Assembly (NCBI RefSeq): GCF_050947335.1
Contig: NC_134997.1
Span: 3,968,001-4,032,000, forward strand
Origin: Megachile rotundata
Taxonomy: Eukaryota; Arthropoda; Insecta; Hymenoptera; Megachilidae
DNA: 64,000 nucleotides
Direction: 5' to 3'
This document shows, piece after piece, positions 45,576-60,700 of this stretch; position 1 is the first letter of the stretch, and each line of letters begins with the position of its first letter. The notes under the pieces were generated by a model. It was not told the DNA's origin. It saw only the letters and a program-made list of their open reading frames with translations, and ran no database searches. The translations under genes were made by a program, and so were the position numbers.

Positions 45576-46908
45576 ATGATTCAACGGATATCATTTGGAA
45601 AATTATTACCTTATTTACCAAAATGTTATCGGATAAACCAGTATAACCAAATTTCAAACAATGCAACAAGAGATGAAGGTAATATATCTGACACGTTACA
45701 TACAGAAGAATCATTAAAAGATGTTTGTGATAATGAAAATGAATTGAATGAAGAAAAGGTGTCACAACTGCTCAAAGAATCTGCAACATTCACTGATGCT
45801 ACAGATAAAAGTTGGTCTACGACTCCATATCCTAAAGATATTGTAACTAAACAAAATGAGGAAAGAAAAGAAATTGATCCAACGACAAAGTCTGTATTTC
45901 TATTCCCTGGACAGGGTACGATTAAAGTTGGCATGATAAAAAAATACATAAAGTTTCCTGTTACTAAAGAACTTTTCAAAATAGCCAATGAAATTATTAA
46001 TTATGATTTATTAAATCTCTGTATGAATGGACCTCAACAAAAATTAAATAGAACTGAATATAATCAAATTTGTACAGTAGTTTCATCTTTAGCAGCATTA
46101 GAAAAGGTTCGTGAAGAATCGCCTGAAGCATTTGAAAATTGTATTGCCACAGCAGGCTATAGCGTAGGAGAAATAACTGCTTTAATCTTTTCTGGTGCTA
46201 TAACATTTGAAGATGGAATAAGATTAGTATGGGCTAGAGGAAAAGCTATGCAAGCAGCTTCTGATAAAGTACCTCAAGGAATGGTGTCTGTATTTTGTGA
46301 TATAAATGCAAGACTTTCAGAGGCTTGTACAAATGCAGAAAAGTGGGCACTAGATCTAGGTGTTGAGCAACCTACGTGTAGGTAAGATTTTTTATTCAAA
46401 CTTTGATGATTATTAAGCAAACAATAGTTTGTATACTTATATAATTATATGACTAATTGATTTTAGAACTGCTATTTTTTTATGCACACAAAGAAAGATA
46501 CTGGCAGGAAGTGAAGAAGCATTAAAGTATATTAAATTACACCATGCTAAGTATGGTTTAAGTAATGTAAATCAATTGCCAGTATCAGGAGCTTTCCATA
46601 CACGACTAATGGAACCAGCATTAGAATCAGTTTTCCAAGCCTTAAAATCAATAGAAGTACATGAACCTAGGTGTAAAGTATATTCCAATGTTACAACAAC
46701 ACCATATTCAAATTTACGTTATATGAAAAAATGGATTATGAAACAAATTGTTTCACCAGTTAAGTGGGAACAATGTATGCAGAAAATATACAGTAGACCT
46801 GATGGAGTAGCATTTCCACAGACATATGATGTGGGGTCAGAAGGACGAATGAAATCTATTTTAAATTTAATCAATGCAAAAGCATGTAAATCATGTGTTG
46901 TTATTTGA
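45576..46908 (+). CDS. Mcat: Mitochondrial malonyl-CoA:acyl carrier protein transacylase
   Basis: Two exons, 45576-46381 and 46467-46908, join in phase to give 415 residues (human about 390). The enzyme loads malonate from malonyl-CoA onto mitochondrial acyl carrier protein for type II fatty acid synthesis, which feeds lipoic acid formation. The N-terminus (about 25 residues, basic, no acidic residues) suits a mitochondrial targeting peptide. It is followed by a long acidic linker. The FabD fold starts at FLFPGQGT (residues about 108-115). The nucleophile elbow is GYSVGE with Ser196. The active-site His is in GAFHTRLM (His313). The intron is 85 bp with GTAAGA and TTTTAG ends. A polyadenylation signal occurs near 46932. 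The ATG chosen is the first in the frame. Confidence 0.94.
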
Positions 46909-47680
46909 TTTATTATTTAAAATTTGATACAAATAAAAAGTTGATGAACAATTTTCTTTTACACTTTTTCATTACAACTAATTTGTGGACAGATTAAAAT
47001 GACAAAATCTAATAAGTTAAGAACAATACAGTAAACAATAAATTCTATAATATAATAACTAATTATTATATCGGTATTACTATTTTTTTTTTATTTAATA
47101 TGGCAATACATATGATTTAAATATATTACATAGACCTTATCTTAATTGCTTATAAAATTAGCATACTAAAATTTTTTAGAAAATAGAATATATATAATTA
47201 TTTTTACATGAATAAAAACAAAATATATTTTTCATCAGATGCATTATAAAGTTCTTATGTCGTTTTTATATTAAATATAAAATAAAATATTAGAAAATTT
47301 AATTTATTTATGCAGTTCTACATGTCAATATAATTAATTCTAATTCATAAAACCTAAAGTAAAAAAAACAAATTTATTTTAATAATTTTGCATCTTTATA
47401 CTTCCTTCATTATAATTACATTTTTATAGTAATTAGAATTTTTACCTTTTTTTAACAGTGATAATTGCTTACATTAAATTCAAATAGTTTTTTCGAATAC
47501 AAGTAATAAGCGTTATTATAAAAATTAGAAAATATTGTTTTGAACACAAAAAATAAAGTTTTGGAACACATAGCGTTCTATAGGACTTGATAGGGCTATA
47601 AGCGAGCAGTAGGGAAAACGGCATGATACAGTTGAAATTGTGATTTTGTTTATGATATAAATATAATATTTAACAGCATC
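46909..47680. other. Intergenic region with SmD1 promoter
   Basis: AT-rich. The stretch 47570-47640 is richer in GC and lies just before the SmD1 start, so it probably holds its promoter and 5' UTR. No TATA box is evident. Confidence 0.5.
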
Positions 47681-48413
47681 ATGAAGCTAGTAAGGTATGT
47701 ATACTTAAAAAGCAATAATTAATTTAAATTTATCTTAATATTCGTGTAAAATTAGACACGTGAATAATTCATTAATATCGTAAAGTTTGGTAATAATTGT
47801 ACATAACGCTTAAACCTTTCTTTATTTATAACATAAATTAACCTAATTAACGTTATAATATTGTGATTTTAGGTTTTTAATGAAACTTAGTCATGAGACT
47901 GTAACGATAGAATTGAAAAATGGCACTCAGGTACACGGAACTATTACCGGTATGCCAATATAACCTATAAAAGCACTAAAAATTTTTCTGATTGCATGTT
48001 ATATATAACACATTGATTATTTTCAGGAGTTGATGTAGCAATGAACACACATTTGAAGACTGTAAAGATGACGATAAAAAATAGGGACCCTGTACAATTA
48101 GACACATTAAGTTTACGAGGCAATAATATAAGATATTATATATTGCCAGATTCTTTACCTCTTGAAACGTTACTTATAGACGATACACCAAAAGCAAAAG
48201 CTAAAAAGAAGGAGGCTGCACGAGGTTTGTATTATTTAAATTTCAAATCAATATGTTATCAAAATTATTTTATAATACTTTATTTTAGTTTATATACAAT
48301 CAGAACTTACATATACTTTAATACTTTCAGGAGCAGTGCGTGGTCGAGGCCGGGGTGGTCGAGGCACTAGGGGTGGACGTGGTGGACGAGGAAGAGGAAG
48401 AGGCAGGCGATAG
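47681..48413 (+). CDS. SmD1: Small nuclear ribonucleoprotein Sm D1
   Basis: Four exons (47681-47694, 47873-47949, 48027-48224, 48331-48413) join in phase to give 123 residues; human SmD1 has 119. The protein is part of the heptameric Sm ring around spliceosomal snRNAs. The first exon codes only five residues (MKLVR). The Sm1 motif follows ([19 protein letters not shown]) and the Sm2 motif is [12 protein letters not shown]. The C-terminus is an Arg-Gly tail ([16 protein letters not shown]...), the known target of symmetric arginine dimethylation by PRMT5 and of SMN binding. Introns are 77-178 bp. The RG tail is coded entirely by the last exon. Identification is firm; the tiny first exon is supported by its donor GTATGT and phase. 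Confidence 0.95.
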
Positions 48414-48767
48414 TCGTATTATATTTTAATAAGAAAATTCCAATTAAACTTTTACTTATTAAGAAAAAATATTTACTATTATTACATACTATCGTATATC
48501 AACATAATTCAATAAATTGTACTGCTTTTCTAACTTTCCACAGTTTTTAATTTTTTGTTACAAATGTTATTTTTCTCAAGAATATTTCAAACTTTTTGAT
48601 TATGAATATTTAAAAATTTTACATGAAACTTTTTTTATTAATTAAATGATATTCTATCAAATGTCATTGATCAATTAAAATCTTTTTACAAAGATTTTAT
48701 TAATAATTAGGATTTTGTTAAAAGTATACAATATTCGTTTTTGGACTTGTCACATTAAAATGTTAAG
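48414..48767. other. Shared 3' region of SmD1 and the dynein gene
   Basis: AT-rich sequence between convergent genes with AATAAA near 48511 on the plus strand. Confidence 0.5.
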
Positions 48768-51700
48768 TTAATCATCCAATTGACATAAAGAAGCTACACC
48801 TCTTCTGATCCAGTGGGCTTCTTTAATGTATGATGGAAGTAAAATGTATAAGACAAAATTGGAAGAATGACCAGTGGTTGCCAAAACACCACGTCTTTCG
48901 CTTGTCTTATATACTGGACAATGATACATGTTTTCTATGATAAATTCTGTCTTGATACCAGGCTTCAGCCATATTATTGGGAGGATATCAAACATTATTT
49001 TTGGTTTTGATTCATCAATTTCTTTTGTTTGTCTGTTCCATCGAGCTCCTTCCAAAAATAAACCCTAATTCAAAACAGAAGCTTGGTGAAGATTAACAAA
49101 TGCTTAGTAAACAATTTTGATGATACTTAGTGCTATTTTTATTAGATAAACTTTCATACACTTAATAACATTTCGTGGTTGCCAAAAACTTACTTTAATA
49201 TAAACTCCACGAGATGGTGTACTTTTTGTAGTAGTTTCAAATGGAGTCACTTCAAATTCAAAATCCAATCTGTCGATCGGAATTTTATGTTTACGCGCAT
49301 AATTCTGTAAAACGCCAGTAAGAAAAGACTGAGTAAAAAAGAATCCAGATATCCAGAACACAGTTGGTGCATCGTTATCTATCCAATCTTGAAAAAATTC
49401 TAATCTAACTAGTAAATCATTGATGTAACTTCCCAATGGTTTTAAAGAGGGATATGATTTTTTACTCCAAGATGCAGGTATTCTGCCAATACTCATACTG
49501 TTGAAAACTTCTTCCAATTCTGGAGATAATAGTACCATTCCTCTTATAGCTTTCTGTACATTCACCAATGTCCTTGTAATCACATCAATCAGATCATTAA
49601 ATCTAATAAGCTCTTGACGGAGAACCGTGTTCATGCTGTTCATGTATAACACTGGATATTTATTAGAGACTTCCAAAGTATTGAATTGAGATCGCATTTT
49701 TGATAAAATATCAGCGCATAAATTGAAAACTACTTCCTCGATGTTCCTTTCCACTCCCACCCCAGTGATTTGGGGTTGCGTTAGTAAAGCCCCTGCAAGT
49801 AATTGCGCTGATTCCTGATTATCCTTCGTTATATCTGCATTTTCGTGTAATCCATAAACTTCTGGCTGTTGATCAATCGGCAAATCACGAATGTACCTTA
49901 AGCATCCCTCGTAATCAGTGCTTTCTGGTAATCGGTATATACAGCTTGGCGAAAAACAGTACCTGTGGTAGAAATAAAAATATATAAATACGGAAAAATT
50001 TATTTATTTTATTATGATGTTCCAAAAAGAACATTTGGGAGATTAATAAGAGAAACTTTACAGTGGGTCATTCCACGCCAAATCGATCACTTTTGGAAGT
50101 CACCATCTCCGATTTTGCTCTAATCGAAATATGTTGCAGTCCATGTGAAATTAGGGGGCGTTTAAGTCATCATTTTGCCGGTTTCGAATTTGTTAATGAA
50201 TGACAGGTCGTCAAATTTTGCAATTTTTGCCCGTTTTGGCGAAAATGGGGTCCACTTGGGAATTTTTTTCTCAGAAACTACTGAACCGATTTAGCTAAAT
50301 TTTTTTTGTTTTATTCGTGAAGGTTTGGGCTATTTTAAAATATTTTTTTTAACTTTGTCAATTTGTTATAAAATGTTGAAAAATTTAAACAAATTCTTTT
50401 TTTGCGTTTTTCTCAATGAGGGGCGTAAAGGGTTAAAATTAAAAAAAAATATGCTCATATTCTTTGAAGCTTCCCCTTTAAAATGAGCCCTTCAGAACGA
50501 TGGAGCCTCGAAAATTGACGTCTCTACAAGCTGGAAACGGTCGCGGAGTACCCCCATTTCACATAGGCGAGTCGCGCGTTCAGCTATTATGATCGGTTGT
50601 TTTACATCACTGGCCTCAAAACTATACAAGGAGACTTCGTACGCGATTAAATGACTCTGTTGGTACCTAGCAAAGTATATTAGTACTTACTTCTGACGAA
50701 TCACACATTTTTTAATCATAACTTTATTCATAGATATTAGTTCGTATATTTATTGTTTATATTTTAAAAAAGGTATCATTACTTGATAGAATCCGCGAAA
50801 AAGTGGTGATTTCTTTCTATCGCAATAGGATAGCAGTGGGTTGTGATCAAAAGTATGGAAAGTATTGTGTGTGGTTGGAAAAAATTTAATGACAGTTAGT
50901 TCATACACTAAGTACGGAGCCATCACTATCGTACGAGCAAGTCCTACTTTATTTTCTTTATTTGATAATGACGCAAAGCTGAGAAAACTTTTAGACCCTG
51001 TTATTAATAATGCTGTTGTCAAAGGAGCTTATAAATAATCGGTATATTTAATATATTCATTTTGTGTTACATAATTAAATGCTATGTTTGAAAAAGATGA
51101 TTCTGCCCATTCAAATAAATCTTTAGGAGTGAGAAATGAATTTTTTCTAACAATCTTTGTAAGCTAACGTACATTGCAAGTTTTTTAGTGCTCCCTTCAA
51201 TAGGATAGTATGGCCCCTCTATCGTGAGTAGTTGTACAAGAATGCCATTTTGCAAAAACACCGAAATCACTTAAATGAATAGTTGAATTAATAAAACTCT
51301 TTTTGCTTTCATATTGCGTAGCTATCTCGAGAGATATGTTTTCTACAGCCTAATGACTTTTACTCTCTTATTATTTTCAAACCGATAACCAAACAAATAG
51401 TTCACGCTTATATCACTTTAGGATTAAATCTAACATAACTATAAGTGTATTATTGGCCAAGAGTGAGTTCTAATATACATTACTAGGTCATTTAGTCGTA
51501 TACAAAGTCTTGTCGTATTGTTTTGAGACCGGTGGATATAAAAACCGATCATAATAACAGAGCACACAACTCGCCTACCTGAAATCGGGGTACCCCGCGT
51601 CCTTTTCCAGCTTGTAGAGACGTCAATTTTCGAGGCTCCATCGTTCTGAAGGGCTCATTTTAAAGGGGAAGCTTCAAAGAATATGAGCATATTTTTTTTT

Positions 51701-54700
51701 AATTTTAACCCTTTACGTCCCTCATTGAGAAAAACGCAAAAAAGAATTTGTTTAAATTTTTCAACATTTTATAACAAATTGACAAAGTTAAAAAAAATAT
51801 TTTAAAATAGCCCAAACCTTCACGAATAAAAAAAAAAAATTTAGCTAAATCGGTTCAGTAGTTTTTGAGAAAAAAATTCCCAAGTGGACCCCATTTTCGC
51901 CAAAACAGGCAAAAATTGCAAACTTTGACGGCTTGTCATTCATTAACAAATTCGAAACCGGCAAAATGATGACTTAAACGCCCCCTAATTTCACATGGAC
52001 TGCAACATATTTCGATTAGAGCAAAATCGGAGATGGTGACTTCCAAAAGTGATCGATTTGGCGTAGAATGACCCCAGTGTATTACAAAACATTTATAATA
52101 ACCATGTATAATTAACTATGTTTCAATTAATGAATGTTTTTATATCTGATATAATTTAGAATAAAAGATTTATTTTAAATAATGTGTAAATGTTATTACT
52201 TTACGTACCGTGGATTACTAATGACTTCAGGATTGTAAAATTGTTCAAGCAATGAATTTAACAACCGCCTATCCTTATCATCTGTTACACGACCTCCATA
52301 ATTGCATTCACCTGTTAAATAAAGAAGTGCTTCAAACGGCACTTCCTCATACTCATTTAAGAAAATCTGAAACATACAATACTTGTAGAAAACACTGTGA
52401 CTCTTAAAAAGCACGTTTTCCATTTTCAAATTTCCAATTCTCTAGTTTACGAATCTATACATATATACTTAAATGTCAGAAACTTCGAATTTCAGAACAA
52501 ATTAATTATCAAGGTTTCGTCAAATCTTACCTGTAATTGCAAAATACTGATACGTAAGTCTGACTCATTGAATTCATAGGGAATATTCCACCCTAATGGT
52601 CCAAAATTACGTCTCTCTTGCACAACAGCGTGAAAGAAACATAAAGCAAAAAGGAGACTTCTCCATTCGATTATTTTATTACAATTCTGATAGAACTTTG
52701 CATCTGATATTGGATCATTTAAATAGCTTCTCAGTAAATTATTTTTTAAACCTTTCGGAGGCTCGTTGGTCATTTTAACTCCATTTTGCAGAATAGAGAT
52801 TGGAAAATGCTCTGACGGGTAACTAGTTAACCATAATCGAAATTTTGGATGTGTGTTTTCAGGTATGATTATTTCATCGCAAATTCTATCCAACTCCTTC
52901 ATCCAGGATACCGCTAAGTGACAATTTTGAAGCACCACCCATTCTCCGCTCTTTATTCCTCTATCAATCATGCCTGCTGCTATGGGACCTTGACCTTGTC
53001 CCAGTGAAATGGTCATAAGATCCCTCTTTGACATTCCATAATCCTCTGAGAATCTTATCAATCCGGCCATGGGATCTGACCCGGGTGAAAGAACGAAGAT
53101 CAAAGGAGTCACGTTGTTAGAATCATTATAACACGCCTCAAGATCAAATGGCGGAGGTTCTACGAAAGACCGTCCCATATTGTGTATAATGAACATCCTC
53201 ACAGCAGCCACAATTTTGTCTGGTCTTACGCATTTAAGTATCACCAACTTTTTCAAACTTTCACTTTCCTGTTGAAATGGATGCGGAAACGGATTTTCCT
53301 GAGGATTAGACAAGTCGTAATAAAGCTTCCATTGCGAAGTCTGCGTTTCAACAGAATGTTTAAACTTCTCGAGTTCAGTTAAATTGCTAGCCCTCACTAT
53401 TTCGGACCAAGACCTGTCGGTCAACCAAGATGGATCAGGATTAGGATAAGGATTATCCAAAGCTACATCACCTGCCAACAGAAATACCCAGTGATCTTCG
53501 TTTATATTTCCTTCAGCTCGCATTAAACCGATACATAGAACTAGTGAGAAAATTATTTTATCTTTTTCAAATAAGGAACGACATACGTTCCTGTAAATAC
53601 TGGCTGTGAAATACGTGTTCAAACTTTTGATCCGATCAGTCAGAACTTTGTTTTGTTCGCTATTAGCTATGGACATCTCGTAAAGATGAATGAACCACGG
53701 TAAAGAATATTGATACATAGGGTCGATGTTAGTCAATTCAGAAATACAGAAAAACAAAACAGAACCGTGTTCTGACACAGGTTTGTATCCGTTACGAGCG
53801 TTATCGATTTCAATTGACGTTTTAACAGCCACCTCCTGCTTCGCCTGTATGTCCTCCGACAGAGTCTTCGAGCTGGACAATATCGTAATAGCCGTCTCGT
53901 CTTCGAGAATGTTACCTTCCGACGCGGACAAAACGTGCAAGATCATGTCCTCTATCTCCTTTAACATCTTCTGGTTGTTCGCACCCTCGATTATTAGTTG
54001 GTTCTTTCGTTCTTCAAGAACGGGCAACTCTTTGGCCACTACGATGCCCAGCAACTGATCCTGAAGCCCCTGTGGAGTGATCATGAAGTTTAATAGAGTC
54101 ACCTTAACGACCACCTCTGGCAAATAATGTGGATTCCTCAAACGTGTCGTCATGTAAAATTGGAAGTTCTCATTGTACTCTATAACGTTCTCTCCAAACT
54201 TGATATATAAGACACCGCGTTCTTTATAAATGTTTTTAAGAAGTACAGGTTCTAATATAGCATCTATTTCCTCCATAATATTTTCTAGTAAAACTGGTAT
54301 CCCAAGTTGTATACAAGTGTCTACTACTTGAACATAATTAGGATCAGAAAGTTTAATAACAACCAACTTGTTCTGCTTCTCCATGTTCTTGATCCACTTA
54401 TTAGCCTGATTCTGTGGATCGATCATCAATGGCCACCTATCGGCATTTTTAACGATTATACCATTCTCCACAGAAAAGCTGTCTGCTGGTAAACCATAGA
54501 TAATCCATGCTCTGATTTCAACCTGTTCACCTAAGATATCTATCAAGTTAAATCTCTCTCCACATGGTATTCTGACCTCCGAACAGGACAAGTGCCACTC
54601 CGTTACCAACTTCTTTCTATACTCTACCGTAAACGCTCCCAAATAAGCAACTACTGCTGAAGACAATAAAACGTCTCCTATAACGTTATGTAGACTAGCA

Positions 54701-57700
54701 CCTAACATGGCAGCTGTTGCGCTCCATCGGTCTTTTTCCCCGCTCAAACCACCCAGCAATTTTTCCGCTCTGTCCAACTTTTTCTTACAATAATCGATCT
54801 GATCTTCTAACTTCTTTTTCTCCCGCATGCACTCAGCGAACTCATCGTTCAGGGACTGCAGTTTCTGAGAGACCTCTTGCAGAAGAGCCCTTTTGGCGTT
54901 CAATGCCTCCATCTGAGCTGCCAAGGCGGCTTCTGCTTCTGCTAACATCGCCTGTTTCGGAGCGACAACCTTGATGACCCGGTCGTAGACCTCGATGGCG
55001 CGCACCCATTTACACAAACCCTCGCAAGCAGTAGAAACCTTCTTAATGGCTTCAGGCTGGAAGCTTCTATCGTTTATAAACTTCTCGCGAATCCTCTTCA
55101 TATACGCTGGCGGTATGTTGTCCTTGTCGAAATTCTTCAGGCTGTCGAGGAATCTCATGTCGCCAAGGATCTTTATAGAGGCGGGCCAGTAGTCCTCCGT
55201 CATGAGACCAGTTGCTGGATCCTGAACTCTTTCTGGTTTAACTCCTTTTAGAACACAGACAGCTTCCATTACCAAACGTACACCTGCAGGAGGACTCTTC
55301 ATGGACCGCACGATGCTGATGTCCGCAGGTTTTAAGGTGTCAAGGGCCACCAAGGCGGCTTCCAACGCAGGAGTAGCTTCAGCTAAATCGCTTTCGCAAT
55401 CGTCTTTTATTGCTTGAGCAGCTGCGGCTGCTTCATTCGCTAAAGCTTCTTCGGCTGCTACGACTTCCTTCCTTGCTTCTATGTTGATGGTATCCTGCTC
55501 TATTCGAATCATAAGCTTATTGCTAAGTTCAGACTGCGCTAACAACTTTGGTTGCAAGGCCTGCAGCTCTTCCTTCATTACTGCTATCTGTCCTGCTGCG
55601 AAGTCCAGCTTCTCTAATCCTGTCAAGTAACGCATCTGTTGCTGCGTAATTTCTTCGATCTTCTGGTCATATAATTTGCAGAATGATTTTATTAACTGCA
55701 GGAAGCTTGTAGGTGTCACGTAATATCTGCGACCTTGCATCTTGTAATAATCTTCGCTAGCATTTACAATGCTCATGTGGAACTGTTTCGACAGGAGGAC
55801 GCAGTTTTTTCGAAGGGTTTCGTCAATGTTAACATTTTGCAAAAACATTTGAGCTACTTTTTCTAATGCATCTTCTGGCCAGACAGTATACCAGTCTATG
55901 GTGCAGCAGTTTATCAGGGAAGGGAACATCCTCAAACGGTTTCTAAATTTGTCCCCTATAGGAGACATCGTCAGGATCAGATGAAGGCTCTTTTTTATTC
56001 TTTCAAGGAATAAGTTGTAAAGGATCGTTGGTGTAGTCTCAGCTCTCTTCCCTTCTGTCGCTTGCATCACGCTCATCATTTTCTCCAAAATCGCAGCCTT
56101 CTCTTCCGTATTGTACAAGTTTGGTATGTCAGCCGTATTTAGGATCATATTTATGTCTTCAATAAAGGATTCGCTTTTTATTTGATAATCGCCGAAGAGA
56201 AAGACTGTGGATTTTCCATCGCATCCCACGCGGAGCAACAAATTTTTCATGTCTTCGCGCCATTCCGGGAATTCGTAGGATGTTGATATTTCGATTTGGT
56301 ACATTACGTACTCGCACATATTGCTCGCCAATTTGGCACAAGAACTTCTGCCAGATCCTCCCATTCCTATCAAAAGAGCGTGGCCATTTTCTTGTAAAAG
56401 AATTCGTGATATACGAGATATATGTTCGATGGCGTATCGAAACAAAACCAAAGACATCGGTGTCTTCGACAACATGTTGTATTCCATCAAGTAGTAATCC
56501 ATTTTCGTTTGCAGATCTTCTAAATCGATCACTTCATCGTATATTTTGGGATCAGCATCGGGTTCTATGTAATTACCGAAGAACAGATCGCGTATATGAG
56601 AACTTCGAATTGCTTTCTCCTCTTCCCCTAACAACCTGGCGAGTACTTTCTCCAATGGTTGTCGCAACTGGTCGTAGCAGGTATATCGAACCATTTCAAA
56701 CAACATCTCCTGGTCATTGCTGTCAATCAGCCGATCATGAAAGACCCTGTATACTTCGTGAACCCAAAGTCTGATCAATTTATCAGGATTGTCCATTCTG
56801 GAGGCTGGTACTAAAAGTATACCCTTAATGACTCGACTAAAATCACGCAAATTAAAGATATAGTGACTTCTGGCCGGAGTAGGTAGGAAGGTCTTTATAG
56901 CACCAAGAAATACATCCATAGTGGCGGTCACCACCATCTTTCCTAGTCTAGAAACTTCTGGAATAAATCCTTTGCCAAAGTGTGTTTCGAGAATCGACGA
57001 GAAAATTTTGGTCATTGTGGCTTCCTCGAAAAAATCTATACCGATTACGTGCATATGCCGAGTTAGTCTAGGTGTGACTACATTTGAACCACCTCCAGGT
57101 GGTTGCATTGCACAAACCAAGAACATATCCACTAGATACAACATTGTGGTATCTTTGATATCGAACCAATAACCATGATCTAACCACTGTCGAATCAGTT
57201 CGATCGGTGGTTGTGCACCATACATTTCTTTCTGTGGCATACTTAAATCATCGACGAACAGTACACACTTTTTCCCCATTGGTGGTCCATAAACCCCTTT
57301 TCTTCGACGGTCTAACTTCGACATCACTATTTCTTGAGTTTGCGCAGCACTCGTACGGGCACTGAAGTTTACTACGTTCTCCATATACGTTTCTCTGGGT
57401 AGCGATTCTAGGTGATCTAAAACAATCACTGACTTTCCTGTACCAGTTGGTCCCACGAATAAAATGGGTATTTTTACATGAAGAAGATTCTTTATGAAAA
57501 AATGCTGTATTACTACTTCGGTCGTTGGTATAATTAGTTGATTATCTTTTAATTCTGGCAATAAAGATGCCTGAAATATTAAGATACAAAATAAGTTTTT
57601 AAATTATTTATCTAATTCCTCTAACTGATACTAATTGCAGAATTATAGAACAATGTTTTAATCCTTCAAAAATACCTGAAATGTTGGGTCCATCCAAGCT

Positions 57701-60700
57701 ATCCAGCATCCATTATTTCTTTTATCATATATCCAATCATAAACAGTACCTTTATCAGGAAACAATTGTTGCTTGGTTAATTTAAATGCTTTTGGTTTAG
57801 GATACATTTCGTCGTTTCCAAGTACTAGCTTTCTAAAATAAACATCAAAAGTCTTTCTGCTATCGCTCGTTAATGTCGAACACATTCCCCAAACTATACT
57901 GAACAGTAAAATACATTGAAGCCACACTGTGCTGACTTGTGTTTCTTCGTCTAGCATTGTAGTAAGAAGTCTTGTGAAGGACTGGAACATGTGTAGTTCT
58001 GGCATTTCAATGAACGTTTTACAGTAATGTTTCACAAAGAACAGAGTAGGCATCGTCAGCCATTCAACTAGTTCTATGACGAGTTCATACTGTTCAATAA
58101 GTAATTTCTTTTTCAAATACTTTTTATAGGAATCAAATAACGGCATCCAACCAAGCTGAGATGGTTCCATATAAATCATTCCACATCTGCTAACAGTGGC
58201 CGGAGAAGCGTGTTCCAAATCAGCTGGCTCAAACATCATATTCATTTTAGACGACATCTGTATGATCTCTCCCGACATCAGACATAATTTCTTGTTATCA
58301 TCGAGTACAGTATTCATGCTTTCAATCCACACCGCGTCAACAGGTCCATCAAATACAATCCATTTGCGTTCGATCGATATTGATTGCGCGAATTCCCTGA
58401 AAATGTTAGCCAAAACTCCGTCGTTCCATTCGTGTGACAGTGGATCAAAATTGCCGTAAAGTTGATCCAATGTAATTGCTTTTGGATTAATTATCTTATA
58501 AATGGTAGGATATTCCCTCATGGTAGCTCGCCGTATACCAGCCAAATCGCCCAAAGCTTCAGCCAGACTTTGATATGCCTTTGTTTTTCCACTTAACGTA
58601 TGTCCAACGACCATCAAACCATGACGTACTAAAATCATCTCGTAGATTTGGATAATCTTCTCCATATACCACGGTGTATCTTGTAAATTACGTTTCTCTA
58701 ACGTGACTCTCAATAAGTTAATCAATTCATCACGATCTGGTTTTGGTAAACTGATACCTGGAAACAGATCTGTATAGATTCCATTAAACAGTGGAATGTC
58801 CTGTGCCAAGAATTTCGGCAAATTAACATCTATAATAGCTCGTAGAATTAAAATAAATTCGTTTTCTGTTGGATATTTTAACTTCAAGTTTCCAGCTGCA
58901 GTGAGCACAGTTTTCACAGCTCGCATACCGTAATCGTAATGATTCTGTGAGCTCAATTGCTCAGAACATAACTTATAAGTGTGAACTATCTTCTCTGCAA
59001 GATTTTTGGCGTCGATAAAACCGAAGGAATACAAAGTAATCTCCCCAATCATGGCGTAATCCGGTACCATCATCGCTACTGTGCGGAAAAGGACTTTCAA
59101 ATTATCAGGAAGCTCTTGACGTCCAGCATAACCAGGATTCATTGTTATAATGATGTAGCAAGTGGGATTTAACTTTATTTCGGTACCTTCGAATAGGAAT
59201 TTCTCTAAATTCGCGCTTATAGCCATTTGAATGGACAGAATTTGTTGGGCAATCACCGAGAGAACCTCCAATTCAATTCTGTTGAATTCGTCAAAGCAGG
59301 CCCATGCCCCAGACTGGGCGAGACCCTTGAAGAATTTACCCATTGCCATGTAATCAAGCCCGTCTGAACAGTTGAAGACAATACATTGTTTAGCAACAGC
59401 TTTTGCTAAATCTTTCGCCGTTTCTGTTTTACCAGTTCCCGCTGGACCTTCTGGCGAACCTCCTAAGTTTAATTTCAACGCACTCATCAACGTTCTATAA
59501 CATCTATCCGTTAAAGGTGTTATCACCAATCTTGACGTATTACCAAGATATTCAAAAGCGTATGCTACGTTAGTTGTGATTATCGATACAATGATACTGT
59601 TGTCCAACCAATAATATCTTAATTGTGATATCCAATTAAAGTCCATAACATCAGCCACGTTCTTTTCAACTAGTAGCTTTACTACGTCTCGGGCGTGCAC
59701 GTCCATTACAATTAAAGCGTTGATCGTTATTCTTGCACCTGGGTCCAGTTTACCTCTTACTAAAGTAACAGTGGTTTCGATCTGTTGACTACATTTCTGT
59801 AAATAATCAGGAGTAGAGTTGTCCTCAAATGTCTCACAAACTTCGCTCGTCCAGTGTATTTGGCTAACGCAAATGACAATCTGACTGGGCCAACTGAGTA
59901 TCCACTCTTCCCTAATAGCAGTAAAATACGCAATAATACTTTCTTCGGCAATATCACGAAGAGAAGCTACCATGAGTTGCTCAACCTGACACAGCCATCG
60001 TTCGACCAAACCTTTTGCGTCCGCTGGAAAAATCTTGCCACTGAACGGGACGTATTCTTCTTCGTCAGAGAACATTCCTATGATTTCTTGTTCCACGGTA
60101 AACCGTAGTTTGCTAATGCCCTCGAAACATTTCTTCAAATGAGGTTGTACTCTCTGGGCATCTTTAGTCTCGGACAATATTTCTAGAAGCTCGTCGTTCG
60201 ATAAGAAAAAGAATCTCGGGAAGAATAAACGTTTCTTTTCAAGATAGTCGTTCAAACCTTTTTGTATCTCGTCAAGTAGCGTATTACACAGTGTCAACTC
60301 CTGCAGCATATTTTTCATGTCGGTGGCATCCAGCACTCGCTTATTAGCAACAGCGTACGTCATGATGGCTCGCCAGATCTTGTCCATCCTTCGGAAATTG
60401 TTCGCTTCCGTCGGCATTTGTCTCATAATATCTTCACTACTAAATATTGGTTCCAAATACATCCACGTGGACTGACACACTAACCACTGATCAATGATGT
60501 CCTGCATCAACAGCAACTTATTCTCCCAACCTTGCATATCGTCCTCGAACGCCTTCACAAAAGGAGAACTCCTCATCGTTTGCGCTTTCAGGATGTGGTC
60601 ATCCAGGAGCAATTGAATATCGTCTATGGAGGTTAAAATAAAGACACCTGTTTCACGATATGGCATGAAATTAAATTCAATGTCAGACCATTCGTCTTTC

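Noticed and set aside
52596..57172. Many plus-strand open frames opposite the dynein exons
   Set aside because: They are antisense shadows of the giant dynein exons with no start context or domain.
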